Below, one piece after another: positions 10,050-21,349 of a DNA stretch of 64,000 nucleotides; positions within the stretch are counted from its first letter, which is position 1; the number at the start of each line of letters is the position of its first letter. The notes beneath the pieces were generated by a model, which had not been told where the DNA came from, ran no database searches, and saw only the letters and a list, made by a program, of their open reading frames with translations. Position numbers and translations under genes: made by a program. The DNA is taken from contig NC_090617.1 in the NCBI RefSeq assembly GCF_004359215.1, forward strand, positions 4,069,688 through 4,133,687. Direction: 5' to 3'. The stretch is from Bremia lactucae. Taxonomy: Eukaryota; Oomycota; Peronosporomycetes; Peronosporales; Peronosporaceae.

Positions 10050-11157
10050 GATCGATTCATAATGCCGGATCCTCCATATCACTGGTGTCACAAGCTTCAA
10101 CACTTCCTCCCAATTGCTATTGCTTTCATCAGGCATGAACGTGAAGCGGACTACCTTTGGGCTCTCGATCAACTGCCACAGACAATCACAACAGACCGAG
10201 AATTTGCCCTAAAGAATGCCCTGAAATAACATTTCCCACCTCAACCCATCTTCTATGCGTTTAACATATTTAAAAAAACGCTCTAGCAAATTGTCGTAAG
10301 TTTTTTGGACCTGGGGATGACTGGAATAAATTCGTGAAGAGTCGGACAGATGTAATCTATTCGAAATCAGAGGAAGTGTAAATCAATCTCATGATAAGCA
10401 TGCACTCAACATATACTGCACTGCCTAACATGCTGGCCTATCCGGATACCACCTGTCTGACACATAAAAATTAATTTATTTACGCATACACCAGGAATTG
10501 CATGCATTTTGGCCACGTCACATCATCGAGAGCTGAAGGGCTTCATCATATGTTAAAGAGCTACATAAGTGTTCCGGAAAAAACTTGGGTGATGTACAAA
10601 CTCGCGTAGCTCATGCTGCTTAAGCCCAGATTGAAAATCTTGGTGTTTAGCTGTCGTAGGAGCGAATGCAAGTCATGCACAAACACAGAAAATCCCTTTC
10701 TTTGCTGTAGTGCGCCGCATTTCAATATACGCACTAGGAAAATGCTTTGAGCTATGAGTTATCTGAAGATCCTACCAATGCCACCATAACCTGTTCAGTT
10801 GCGTGTAATTCAAGAATGGAATACCCTGTCAGCATCAAATAATCTGCTTTTCTAAGAAGTGGCCGCCCTCTCACTGTTAAGAGTTTCCACCATTAATGGC
10901 GCTTGGATGCAGCTGCGCCTGCAGCCATGCCTGAAGTGGGTAGACAAAATGTTGCCACCATATTAGAGGCTGTCAAAGAACGTTACAACATGGTGGAGTA
11001 TCGCCATCAAGAAACCATTATGGGAACAGCTACGATAAATTGCAGTCTGGATGATATGGCTCCAAGAATTCTGTCCCTTAGCGTACTCGTGGTCGCTCAA
11101 CTGGATCTAGACCGTCACAAAAAATAATAATGTGCATCAATCATCAAGGCAACGAGA

Positions 11158-11400
11158 TCCATCTGAATTTGAGTTTGTTCAAGTAGCGGATTGCTCGAAA
11201 CTTTGCATACAATCAGGTCAAAATGCACGCAGGTGCCCCATCGCTCAATCTCTGGCTCTTTTAAATAAGTCCTTTTATCCATCTGAATTTGAGATTGTAT
11301 AAGCAGCAATTCGTTGAAGACTTTGCAGTATTTGCAGGAATAAGGGTCACAATGCACGCAGGTGCCCTTAACGCCGAATATCTGGCTCTTAAATAAGTAT
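11158..11400. repeat. Two tandem copies of a ~120-bp unit
   Basis: ATCCATCTGAATTTGAG occurs at 11158 and again at 11278, and the following bases stay alignable (AATGCACGCAGGTGCCC in both). The minus-strand frame crossing both reads as two copies of a block with GTCVHCDPYSCKYC and GTCVHFDLIVCK. It could be a duplicated zinc-binding motif of a transposase. No function is claimed. Confidence 0.75.
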
Positions 11401-11424
11401 TTTTTATCCACTTCATCAACTTGC

Positions 11425-11634
11425 CATTCCACCCCAGCATTTGTTATTTCCACCCGTCATTATTTTTTCCACCCGTCATTATTTTTTCCACCCCTTATTT
11501 GTCTTTTTCCGCCCATATAAATAAATATGCGAAGCGTTATACATAATGCTTCTGATTGGCTAATCGGAATCAAGTTGGCAGCGACGGTATTTTTTTGCAT
11601 GGGGTGGAAATAACGAAATGGTGGGGTGGAAATA
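11425..11634. mobile_element. Small inverted-repeat (MITE-like) element
   Basis: Ends of about 31 bp are inverted copies: the left (11425-11455) contains TTCCACCCC and GTTATTTCCACCC, and the right (11602-11633) contains GGGTGGAAATAAC and GGGGTGGAA. The left side also holds two copies of CACCCGTCATTATTTTTTC. There is no coding frame. Target duplication not established. Confidence 0.6.
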
Positions 11635-12461
11635 ACATTCCCCTTTATTTATTATCTAAGTTCTTAATAGCAAAAGGTGTGTTGTGAATTGTACACTTCA
11701 ACCGAAGTATGCCCCATTACAATTTTATATTCCGTTGCATGGTTGCTACTCTGGCAAATTGCAGTGCACAATTTCGATTTGGCACAGCCATAAAAAATAT
11801 GGTTTTCGGCACTTCATATGGTACGGATTCTTTATTCGATCAGGAGAATGATACTATGAATTCTGTAGGCTCTTATTTCCTCGATTTTTCGTTCCAAGTT
11901 GCTTAATTCTTCATGGAAGGTCCTGTCGCTGCGGATGCGCTCTTTGAGCAATAGTAATCAGGCAGCAAATAATAGGTGGGCGCGAGTGGGCTTTAATATA
12001 TGCCCCGTCATGATTATTTAGTCCCCTTAAAAGTCTTGGCCCGCAAACGCTTGATTACTTACGCCATGAGCTATTTAGTGCTTGTACGTGCGCAAATAGC
12101 CCATGCTTTAGTAGGGTTGGCAATTGAGACCGTGAATGAGTCTAGCTAGTATCATGCATCTTTTTGTGAAGATGCTCAGACTTGGAAAATGATTTTTATG
12201 ACACTATCGCGTTAGAAGCTCAGCTATTTAAAATGAGACTTGTCGAACGCAAATCGTGTATAAGATTTATAAAAAGCCTTCCCATCTGGGAGGTTACCGG
12301 CATGACTCTTCCGTCTCGTGGAACAAGACGAGTATATTTTCACCGACCTTTCGACGGGCGTGTACACGTCGATAGCGGCGAGTATGCTAACATCATACGT
12401 TTCAATTGAGAAATATTAAATAACAATACTCAGATTTGTGACTATTTTTGAATAACGACTA
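11635..12461. other. Intergenic, no supported gene
   Basis: Two short frames (11709-11906 and 12182-12409, plus) lack recognisable motifs. AT-rich overall. I see no RNA gene or element end here. Confidence 0.4.
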
Positions 12462-14193
12462 CAGTATAACCTGTCTAAATTAATAATGTTGGGACGCCCT
12501 TTCCTGATAAATTTAAAAAGTTTAGAATTTTAGACAGGTGTAGTATCCCACAGATAAATTAATTATTTCGCTTTTTTGGAGGGATGTGGTTATAAAAGAA
12601 AGGCCTCTCCCACAATCCCCAAGAAGAACTCAGCAGCGCATCAACAATGCCTCTGGGAGGAGCACGCCACAATGACGGACGATGTCCGTGTGGCTCTCTG
12701 CAAACATTACACATAGAATCCCGCACTGATCTAGGCACAGCTTGTCAATTGACTTCAGGACAAATATCAGCTGGGGGTCAGCCAGGCGACGGTCTCCAGC
12801 ACGCCGAAGAAGAAGGCAGACCATCTTCGACTTTCAGAAGACAGCAGTAATGTATTCACTGATGGAATCAGCTCTGCTGGCTTGGTTTAATGCCCATTCG
12901 GATCGTATCAGTCTTAGCGGAGACGTTGCCCGTGAACATGCAGAGCGGATTTTGGACCTTCTTTGTCCAGGACATGAACTATTTCAGCTTTCCAACGGAT
13001 GGCTGGAATCCTATATAGCTCTGAATGGAATCCGCGCCTATCGCAGTTCGGAGAGAGCGGCGCGATGGACATGGTTGATGAGGAGGATGCGCTTTCTCCC
13101 TTATGCGAGGTCCTCAATTAGTATAAATGGAAGAATATCTACAACATGGGTGAGACTGGCTTGTTCTATCGGATGCAGGTAAGCACTCTGCGAAGGACAC
13201 CAAATTTTGTTATCTGGTGGCTAATGCAACTCTTCTGTTTCAAGCTGACACTTCGCTTGCAACAGGGAGCTGAAGGGGTGAAAGCAAACAAGGAATAAAT
13301 GTGACTGTCTACTGCAATGGTGATGGGTCCGACAGAGGCCCCTATGGATCATTGGCACTACGCCACTTCTCGCTGCTCCCGCCATGTCAATCTCCAGAAC
13401 CTTGGCTATCAGTATCGCAGCAACAAGAAGGCCTAGATAACACAAATTATCATCTTGGAGTGACTGAGGGACTTCGATGGGAGAATGGCAAACCGCAAGG
13501 TGCTGCTGATCCTGGACAACTGCAGTGCACACGTCCTGCTTGCTGATCTGTCGCAGCGAATCGCAATTCGCAACACGACAATCTACTATATTTCGCCCAA
13601 CATGACGTCGAAGCTTCAGCCGTGCGACCAGGGTATCCTACGCAACCTCAAAGCCTACTAGGCGCAGCTTCTCCCGTATGCTCCTTCAGGATCTCGACAA
13701 TGGTGTCGTTGAGCCGGCAAAGATAAACATCTTTCATGCTATCTAGGTGTCAGTCTCAACTTGGTCTAACGATGTCCGCATTGAGACCATCCATAACTGT
13801 TACCGGCATTGCAACATCCGGTCAGAACCAGCTGATGCTGCACCAGTCCTAGAGGAGCAGTGCCTTGACAATGAAGTCATGGTGGAGATGGAACATCAGA
13901 TTAGACGCTTCAGGTATCCTATCGTGATGAACATCCGCAACCTGCTAGACTATCCTACCGAGCGGATCACATCATACATTCCAGACGTGGATGAAATCAT
14001 TGAGGACCACCTCCCGACTCAGCCTGAGGACGAGCAGGAATCGCTGTCGTAGATGCTCAGAAAGCACTCGAGTTGCTTGAGACAATCTGGCTGCAACAGG
14101 ATGGCGGCGCGCTGGGTTTTCTCAAGTCCGTACAGCAGATGAAGGACAGCGTTGGAGCAATCCGCACAAACCAAATCGCTCAGCCTGACATAC
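12462..14193 (+). mobile_element. pogo/Tigger-like DNA transposon relic
   Basis: The left end follows a TA dinucleotide and starts CAGTATAACCTGTCTAAA (12462 on), typical of pogo/Tigger ends. An inverted copy of its inner part (TTTTAGACAGGT) lies at about 12530-12541. A transposase pseudogene follows. The 3' inverted repeat is not seen: a solo LTR has inserted at 14194, and the expected end is not recognisable after it. Confidence 0.68.
12596..14190 (+). pseudogene. pogo/Tigger-type DDE transposase pseudogene
   Basis: Joined by eye across frames, this gives an N-terminal helix-turn-helix (MTDDVRVALCKHYT, then YQLGVSQATVS) and a CENP-B-type second DNA-binding part (LLCPGHELFQLSNGWLESY). A DDE domain follows: NMGETGLFYRM at about 13145, ILDNCSAHVLLADL at about 13510, and NMTSKLQPCDQGI at about 13600. 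The family norm at the first site is NMDETG, so the first catalytic Asp is Gly here; the other two acidic sites remain. The C-terminal part is open at 13747-14052. Multiple stops and frameshifts; inactive. Confidence 0.8.
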
Positions 14194-14643
14194 TGTAACG
14201 GGGCACTACGACTTGAACTGCTTCAGTACAAGTCCATTTCGCACTGCCTCAGTTGCAAGTGGTGCCCTACATTATTTCACGTACACTAGTACGTGCAGAG
14301 GAAGACTTCTCTTTAAGGCAACTAACTTAAAGAGGGTTAAATGAAAACTGTATTAATATAAGTAAGTATCTCTTCTATCTATCTTGTAAATGCAAACCTA
14401 ATTATAATCTAATACTAAACATGCAATTGAATACTTATCTGATCTTATCTGTATCTCTCTTTTGTTTATCTCTACAGCTGATTAGTCTGCGAAATAGATA
14501 AAATGGTCTATACCTATTTATGGATAAGAATTTTGAACATAACTACATAGAGTAATATCCTCCAAATATTCTCTACGTTTTAGATAATATATTAATTAAC
14601 AGCCTTTAAGTGTTAATTTCATGTAACGATACACCCCGTTACA
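14194..14643 (-). mobile_element. Solo LTR, family A subtype 2, with TSD
   Basis: A 450-bp LTR starts TGTAACGGGG and ends CCCCGTTACA, perfect 10-bp inverted ends. CATAC lies immediately before (14189-14193) and after (14644-14648), a clean 5-bp target duplication. No internal element sequence is present, so it is a solo LTR left by recombination. Orientation is minus by comparison with subtype 1, whose 5' end reads TGTAACGGGGTGT. Confidence 0.93.
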
Positions 14644-14648
14644 CATAC

Positions 14649-16170
14649 GAGATTTCTTCAGACGTGTTTAGTGCTTTCAATTATTTTACAGTATCTGATT
14701 TTTTTCATCAAGAAAAATTATATGAATAATAAATTTAAAAAAAGGGACCTCAAATTGCATTTAATAATTAAATTACAAAGGTTTATTAATCATTAAATGT
14801 GCTCGATTAACGACGAAGTTAAATGAATAATTTAAGAATCTTATTAATTAACTCGGGATTTTCTTAAGACAGGCTCTTCTGTTCATTTCATTTTTCTACT
14901 TCAAATGAAAGGTAAATTTTGTCTGGCTCAATCAAATGTGAAACATTCTCAACATCTAGAGCTTCAAGCAAAAATTCTACAGCATATCAGATTTTGCTCG
15001 TCACATAAATTCTAGCTGGGTATGTGAGCCAGCTTCGTGAAAGACGCATCATTTTTTCCCTGTCAAAACAACTATTTCTCTGCTTACAATTATTGGGTAA
15101 ACTATTCCTACGAGGAAACAGCCTCGACTGTAACCAGTATGTAACATAGTCGCATGTTGAAAGAGAATTAACGCAAGACAAAGTTGTCAACACGCAAACA
15201 CACAGAAGACAATCGCGATAATGCACATATATTGGATTGTTCATGCTTGAACTTTATATGGCGCAATAGTCCCGAGTCCGTAGGCTTACAATTCGTGCGA
15301 TTGTAAGCTCGTTGGCTGCAGTGCGTCCTATATGTCGCAGCTGAGCCATAACATAGCAGGCTATCCTGACAAATACAAACACAGTTTCCTGTAAGCATTT
15401 TTTATTAAATATAAACAGTCCCGATCGTTAGCGCGAATGACTATTTTTTTGGTCAAAGCTAAACTTTATCGCCTATATTACCAGGCTTTGGCTTCATAAA
15501 AGAGAAATCTACGGGGACGCGAGCTGGAGTAAGGGACCTCGAATAATCCAAGTGAAATATAATGATAATATCTATAGGTTATGTAGTTTTACGCTAGAGT
15601 TGCCATATCGTGCGTCTGTCGTAAAGCCGTCAGCTGGAATAAGAACGAATCTTAGCAAATGTTTCTATCAATATAGAATGCACTGCACACCCCTCCCGAC
15701 TAAACCGACTGAATGGGCCGCCAATCGAGCTCAGAGAGCGACCAAGTTTCACGCCAAATACGCACAAATCACGCGATCGGATATTCCGCCGCTTGCCGTA
15801 TGTATCAATTGGTCGAGACTGGCGCCGACAGCTGTTCTCGATGATTGCTTTTTCCAAGAACGTCGGTGCAGAACCAAGACATGTGTGTGCATGACACGGG
15901 CAACTCGCGAGTTTTTTACATCTGACTCTTATGCGGCTAAAGGCACAGTGCCGCACAAGCTCAAAATAACGACTCCTACAGTTTGCCTTGTCACGTGATC
16001 AACCTCGTTTTGAATTGATAGTGGCAAGTAAGTGGACTGCTATTGATTCCGGCAAGAGGGTTACGCAAGACTTTGGTGCAGGGAACAATAGAGCTGTTTT
16101 TATCGAACCTTCAGCGCAGATTCCAGGAAAGTTGCGCTGGCGTGACGCTTCGGGCTCCGGAGGCTGGACA
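14649..16170. other. Intergenic region upstream of the membrane-protein gene
   Basis: AT-rich to about 15000. A 76-codon minus frame (15398-15168) with Cys/His residues and a 148-codon plus frame (15552-15998) have no recognised domain. The 5' UTR and promoter of the gene at 16171 should lie in the last few hundred bases. Confidence 0.4.
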
Positions 16171-18084
16171 ATGCAGGTCCACCGACGGTGGCTCAGATTC
16201 GTGCTGGTGGTACTGCTCATGAATTCACAGGCCAATGCACAGATTTTTGCAGTGCAAAGTCGCGATGGGGATCCAGAAACGGTCTTGAATTTTAAAGAGG
16301 ATCTCAATAATGGACGTGTTCCAACGTTGGCGACGCAACGACCAGAACGGCCATGGTTGCTTGACCAGAATGCATCGTCGGACTCGTCGGAACCAGCAGA
16401 GCCCTCGACACCGACGCCCGAGGTTTTAAAACCAACCGACGCACCAAGTACACGGGCGCCTTTGACAAGTGCTTCCCCGGGAGTGAATAATAAGGACGTA
16501 GATGCTACCGACAAACCTTTACCTGTTAACAAACCCGTCGATCCTGCAAAGCGCGACGCCAATCGAGACAAAGCGACTGGTGTGGTAAAGCCAAAGGACG
16601 AGACCACGGAGGTTACGTTTACAAGGTCCCCACTTCTTCAACAGACAGCGCCTGTGTCCGACGCCATCCCCACGGCTGACAGCAATGCTAATTTTGACAA
16701 GCCAACCTCCAGTCCTCCAACTGAAGTTGAAATCAAGCCAGAGGAGTCGAAACCCGTGCCAAATGCACCACCGAAATCAATTTCTTTAAAAGTGAGGAAA
16801 CAAATCATCGATCCCGAGTCTGGATCGGACGACGATGCCAGTGTAGGCTCTAAAAGTGATTTAAACGAGACCCAACAGACTTTGAAACCTCCTACGAAGA
16901 AGGATGCCAGTACGATTCAAGAGACTCTCGAATCAAATACAGTCGATTTAAAGACAAGTAAAACAAGTGACAAGACTACGAAACAAGACAATTTATCCGA
17001 CAATGGTACGGATTCAAAGCAAGAAGCAGATACGTCGCGATCATCTTCGTCGTCTGGATCGCCGTCGGCCGCGGCGTCCGTATTAGCTGATGCAGCATCG
17101 AATGCCACGAGTACTGCATCAAATACGTTAATGCTTGGTTTAATGATGGCAGGCGCGATTGCGCTTGTGTTACTGGTCGCCCTCTTTGTATACAAGAAAA
17201 CCAATCAACTGGTCCAAGACGACGACCCTGGTCTTGAAAGAGGACGTCACGATCACACTCAAGGCGTGGCTCAAGCGTCAACAGTGGCGGCAAATTATCA
17301 TCAGAATCACAACATGTCGCCAACAGGGTTTAGTGACGACAATTACCCGCCAAATCCTGGCAATAGCCAATTCGATCAGGAGCCTTACGATCACGATGGA
17401 GGTCGACTTACGTACAATGATCCAAACCTCGACATGTTGACACCACGAAGCCAAATCGCTTTAGCGCATTCTCAAATGTCCTTGCCACCAATGGCGCAAA
17501 CAAATTCTTCACACGGTACGAGTCAGTATTCGCAATACTCGTCCCAGTCGTCGTCGTTTTATGGTCAAAGTATGTATAGCTCTGGTCACTCGGGGAATCA
17601 CTTTCAATCAAAGTATGACAGTCGACATCGAGAGGATCTTGCTTCCGAGGACGAGAGCGATTTTGGGGGCGATTCGATTCAAGATCTGTCGAATGGATGG
17701 CATGGAATGGGTCAAAAAGGGTCGAAAAAGACGACAAAGCGACCGGATTTGTCTTTGGACGAGTCGTTTTTTGAACCCAAAGACTCGCGATCGACGTCAG
17801 CAAGTGATTATCACGGCCAAACGCGCTTTCAAGCGTCCGGCCAGACAGAATACCGCATGTCCACGGCAGATGAGAGCAGATATATGGGCGACGAGAGTTT
17901 TGCGGCCACGAATAGTAATTACGACCAGAGCCACTACAATGGCGACCCGAGTTTTCAAAGCAGCGGCTTTAGCGAGTTTGAGGCATCTGGTGCACCCCGC
18001 CGACGAGGGGATAGTAGCAATCATGACGCGTCTTCGTTTTATCGGACCAAAGATTCTCGATTTACGGACGCTTCATACTATTGA
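16171..18084 (+). CDS. Predicted type I single-pass membrane protein, Ser/Thr-rich
   Basis: 637 residues, no intron needed. The start at 16171 is preferred over the open frame's first ATG (15988) because it directly precedes a signal peptide, MQVHRRWLRFVLVVLLMNSQANAQ. Residues about 24-318 form a low-complexity Pro/Ser/Thr/Lys/Asp-rich ectodomain without cysteine clusters, likely O-glycosylated (inference). One membrane helix follows at about 319-341 (LMLGLMMAGAIALVLLVALF), with a basic stop-transfer YKK. The 296-residue tail is rich in Ser, Tyr, Gln, His and Asp with loosely repeated SRYMGDESF- and SHYNGDPSF-like units, and ends DASYY. I do not recognise a family. Codon use and the uninterrupted frame support a real gene. 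It could be a surface stalk or sensor. Confidence 0.85.
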   Translation: MQVHRRWLRFVLVVLLMNSQANAQIFAVQSRDGDPETVLNFKEDLNNGRVPTLATQRPERPWLLDQNASSDSSEPAEPSTPTPEVLKPTDAPSTRAPLTSASPGVNNKDVDATDKPLPVNKPVDPAKRDANRDKATGVVKPKDETTEVTFTRSPLLQQTAPVSDAIPTADSNANFDKPTSSPPTEVEIKPEESKPVPNAPPKSISLKVRKQIIDPESGSDDDASVGSKSDLNETQQTLKPPTKKDASTIQETLESNTVDLKTSKTSDKTTKQDNLSDNGTDSKQEADTSRSSSSSGSPSAAASVLADAASNATSTASNTLMLGLMMAGAIALVLLVALFVYKKTNQLVQDDDPGLERGRHDHTQGVAQASTVAANYHQNHNMSPTGFSDDNYPPNPGNSQFDQEPYDHDGGRLTYNDPNLDMLTPRSQIALAHSQMSLPPMAQTNSSHGTSQYSQYSSQSSSFYGQSMYSSGHSGNHFQSKYDSRHREDLASEDESDFGGDSIQDLSNGWHGMGQKGSKKTTKRPDLSLDESFFEPKDSRSTSASDYHGQTRFQASGQTEYRMSTADESRYMGDESFAATNSNYDQSHYNGDPSFQSSGFSEFEASGAPRRRGDSSNHDASSFYRTKDSRFTDASYY

Positions 18085-18983
18085 GCGACTTACGAGTCCT
18101 GACCAATTTTAATGTCCCTCAAAAGTTTGTCCATGGTTGTGTGTAAACCTACGGATGTCTGTCAAAATGGAATTCAAATTAATTTATACTTTTGGCGATT
18201 GTATTCCTGTAAATTTGTATTTAAATTGCGAATTTTTCATTGTTCGTGAAAAACAAATTAATATATAGATTGAAAGGTTTTCTTTAAAAAAAATAAAAAC
18301 AACCGACTGATGTGATGTACACCAAGTGCGTCCGATCTCGTTCCGCAGTGGCAGAGACATCCTCGCCCCTTGGCAGACCTTGCAACTCTTCTTTGGCTCG
18401 TTGTTACGCCTCGTGGGGCGCGTTTAGTACGCAAGTGCCAATTCTTTGCAACGTATTGCAAGATTCAGTATCAAACCGCCGAATCTCTCGTGTTGCCACG
18501 AGTAGATTTAATACCGAGAACATCACGCTAGAAGACGCGCCATGGCGGACGCGCAGGATGTCCAGACGCTCAAGATGCAAGGCACGTGACATCGTGTGGC
18601 CATTTAAAGCACACTCTCTTCCTTTGTGACAATATCGTGTGGTTTGTAGTGGTACGGAAACACGAGAATGACCCGGATCGTCGACGTTCGACTCATTTGC
18701 GATTAGAACCGCCACGTACGTGGCCATGTTGCAGTCCTTTTTCGTGCCATGATGCGACTTTAGACACTAATACGCGTTGTAACACGTAGAATCCGATGTC
18801 CGATTAGCGAGTTCTTTCCAACGGGCCCGCACATCAGGCGTTCATCGCCTTCTTCGCTCCAATACTAGCAGTATCGGGAGCTATGTACCACCGACAAAGG
18901 AGAACGATAGTACTCCTACCGGCAATAATGCGTCTAGCAGCAACGCGATTGTTGAAAACGACAAGCTTTATGACTCGAAAGAA
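18085..18983. other. Intergenic, with possible upstream exon of the phosphatase
   Basis: The phosphatase frame stays open upstream to about 18783 (SSIGSYVPPTKENDS and so on). A TAG at 18787-18789 could be a splice acceptor. An ATG at 18542 (MADAQDVQTLKMQ) joins it in phase only with a GC donor near 18580. A 5' exon is therefore possible but unproven. Confidence 0.4.
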
Positions 18984-20764
18984 ATGCCTTCCGTGCCTGA
19001 ATCGGTCAAAATAGACGATCATCTCGCTACTGACCAAGTCGAAGACGATCCAGTGCCTTTGTATCTCGAACACACATGGACCCACGTGGTGCTTAAAATG
19101 ACGGCGTTTACCGAAGAAGATACCGTCACAAGCTTTACGTTTGATGAGAAAGGAGGCGGTATTGGCCAAACTTGTGAGAATATTGCAAGTATACCTGCCG
19201 ATACACTCCTTGCAGAGACCGACCACGCACGTGTGCTGTATAGTCACGGGCGTTTCTATTTAGTCAATGGCGACCAAGCAAATGGGGACACGTTTGTGCG
19301 GTTAAGTCCCGTGGAAACCCAAGCAAATGACGAAAATATGGGCGATCGTATGCAATGGCCTCTCGAGCCTCACGTGGCATTTCGAGTTGGAAAATCGGAT
19401 TTTCTTGTTACATCGTTTCACGAAGAATTGCCAAGTCTTACGGTCTCGGCATTAAGTGGCAAATTAGCTGGCACGGAGTTTGTGATTACACAAGAAGGTG
19501 CAGGAATTGGTCGATCTGCGGAGAATCAAATCCATACAAGTGATGGGGAACTCTCTCGAAAACATGCTGCAATTTGGTTTGATGAATTGACGAATCAATT
19601 TTATTTGATTGATTTAAACTCGACGAATGGGACATTTATGAAACTCGTGGGAAGTTATCAAGAACCCTATCGACTGGAAATTGGCGACGATTTACTCGTG
19701 GCACAAACGTGTTTAACTGTCAATCGGTTTGACTTTGGAGCGCATGCCGACATGGGCGCTCGTAAACATATGGAAGACGCGCATACGATTATTCAAGACT
19801 TGTGTATTGAACCATTAAGTCGTTTGGGATTGCATCCCCAGTCATTCTTTGCTGTCTATGACGGCCATGGCGGTGACGAAGCATCTTCGTTTTTGAGTGA
19901 CGTGCTCCACCATAGCCTCATTACCGCGTTTTTCATGCACACGAGTGAATTGAAACCTTTACTAACAATGACAATTGAGGAATTGCAATCAATCATCATG
20001 AAGCGCTTGACCAATGCGTTTGAACGTACGGATGAAGAATTTTTAAGGACCTCGGATCGTCCGCAAGCTGGAAGCACGGCCACGACAGTCTTTGTGGCGG
20101 GCAAGTATCTCTTTGTGGCCAACGTTGGAGACTCGCGCACTGTCTTGAGTCGCAATGGCACAGCTGAACGACTTTCAAATGATCATAAACCCAGTCGAAC
20201 GGACGAAGCGCAGCGGATTCGAGAGACTGGCGGCTTTGTGATTCACGGACGTATTATGGGCGAATTGGCCGTCTCGCGTGCCTTTGGCGACGCCCCTTTC
20301 AAGTCGTTTGATCTCGTCGAGCCTTTGGTCGATGACATTGACACGAAAGCACGGAACGAGTACAATTCGCAGGAATTACCGGTGAATCCCAACGATATTT
20401 TAAAAGGTCCATTAGTGATTCCGACGCCAGAGTTTACCGTCACGGAATTAACAGACGAGTGCGAGTTTGTGATGCTCGCAAGTGACGGATTGTATGATGT
20501 GTTGAAAGATCAAGAAGCTGTGGATTTTGTTCGTCGAAAACTTGTCGAATTGAAAGATGTGCAACGGGCTGTTGAGGTGTGTGAGTGAGTGGATTGTGCT
20601 AGATGATGCTTGTGGTGGATTAATGGCGCGATTCTCTCTCGTTTTTCTTTGTGTAGGCGCTTATTGAGTATGCCATTTTTCATCAGCGGTCGACCGATAA
20701 TGTGACATGTGTCGTTGTGATGTTTAAAGAGGCGAAAGAAATAGTGTGGCAAAGTTCCTCGTAA
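18984..20764 (+). CDS. FHA-domain PP2C protein phosphatase (one intron)
   Basis: A PPM/PP2C Ser/Thr phosphatase with phosphopeptide-binding FHA modules. Residues about 30-125 look like a degenerate FHA fold, and 150-235 a clear FHA (GIGRS at 174-178, SRKHAAIWF, LNSTNGTFM). The PP2C domain starts near 250: ADMGARKHMEDAH, YDGHGGDEAS (DGHGG 293-297), GSTATTVFV, NVGDSR, LASDGLYDVL. These carry the metal-binding acids. The last motif (STDNVTCVVVMF) is reached only by removing an intron at 20577-20656 (80 bp, GT-AG, phase 0), giving exons 18984-20576 and 20657-20764 and about 566 residues. Without splicing the frame stops at 20588 and loses the DN metal ligand. The N-terminus is uncertain. Confidence 0.9.
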
Positions 20765-21349
20765 ACATGAGTCTGAGCGCTAAAAAAGAGGACAAAACAT
20801 CAATATATAGGATAGGACGGGACAATTACTACTATTGAACGAAAAATTGCCGTATGGGTTTAAAAAGAGTAAAACCACATTTTAGGAAGAGAATTTCTAA
20901 ACTCACTTCATGCAGTTTTTAGTCAATTTAATTTCTGAATTACAGCGTATCACATTGCATTACATAGATCAACGCCAAACTCTCCGTGCACGATCACCAA
21001 CTGCGGCGTTATCTGACGGCTTTCCATTGACTTTTTTGCGCGGTTTAGAAAAGTTGGAACCGTCCTAGAACGAAGTGCAAGTAAAGATTTTTTTAAATAC
21101 AAGAATGCTGGTATCCCATCATGACCCAGACCGTCCCGAAAATTCAAGTAAGCGAAGCCATAAGTGCTTGAACTATCCTTTCCAAGTCACTTTAAAGCAA
21201 AGAGCTTGGAAGTTGGAGATAGATAATGGTGCTCAAAACCATGACCTTGTGCATCTTAGTGCATATTCTTCCGTACGCAGGCTTGGGAATACGGCAAGTC
21301 AGCAGGTGGTTCGCTTCACAATGCTGTTGTCCCTTCTAGAACAATTTAA
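20765..21349. other. Intergenic, unassigned
   Basis: A minus-strand frame (21147-20950, NFRDGLGHDGIPAFLYLKK and on) looks protein-like, but I recognise no family and see no start context. Otherwise nothing supported. Confidence 0.35.

Larger units (their letters stand above)
9345..11130 (+). pseudogene. MULE (Mutator-like) transposase pseudogene
   Basis: Fragments in all three plus frames line up with an oomycete MULE/FAR1-type transposase. In order: an N-terminal FAR1-like part (MALTDAAREFAHAEGYAVST, then CDRRGTYL, from 9393); a helical region (KLLKAGIAPKEIVTTLRQ, 9705 on); KSVELLYRHPYALVADCT (the first catalytic Asp region); IAIAFIRHEREADYLWALDQL and TTDREFALKNAL (second catalytic Asp region); then GHVTSSRAEGLHHMLKSYI (about 10515) and a Pro/Arg-rich end near 11080. 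It is broken by frameshifts and two inverted duplications. No terminal inverted repeats were identified. Confidence 0.75.

Noticed and set aside
15988..16170. Upstream in-frame ATG for the membrane-protein gene
   Set aside because: Would place 61 residues before a strong signal peptide; the ATG at 16171 is better.
20581..20656. Alternative intron donor GTGAGT at 20581 in the phosphatase
   Set aside because: Matches the consensus better but puts exon 2 out of frame with an early stop; the donor at 20577 restores the PP2C motif.
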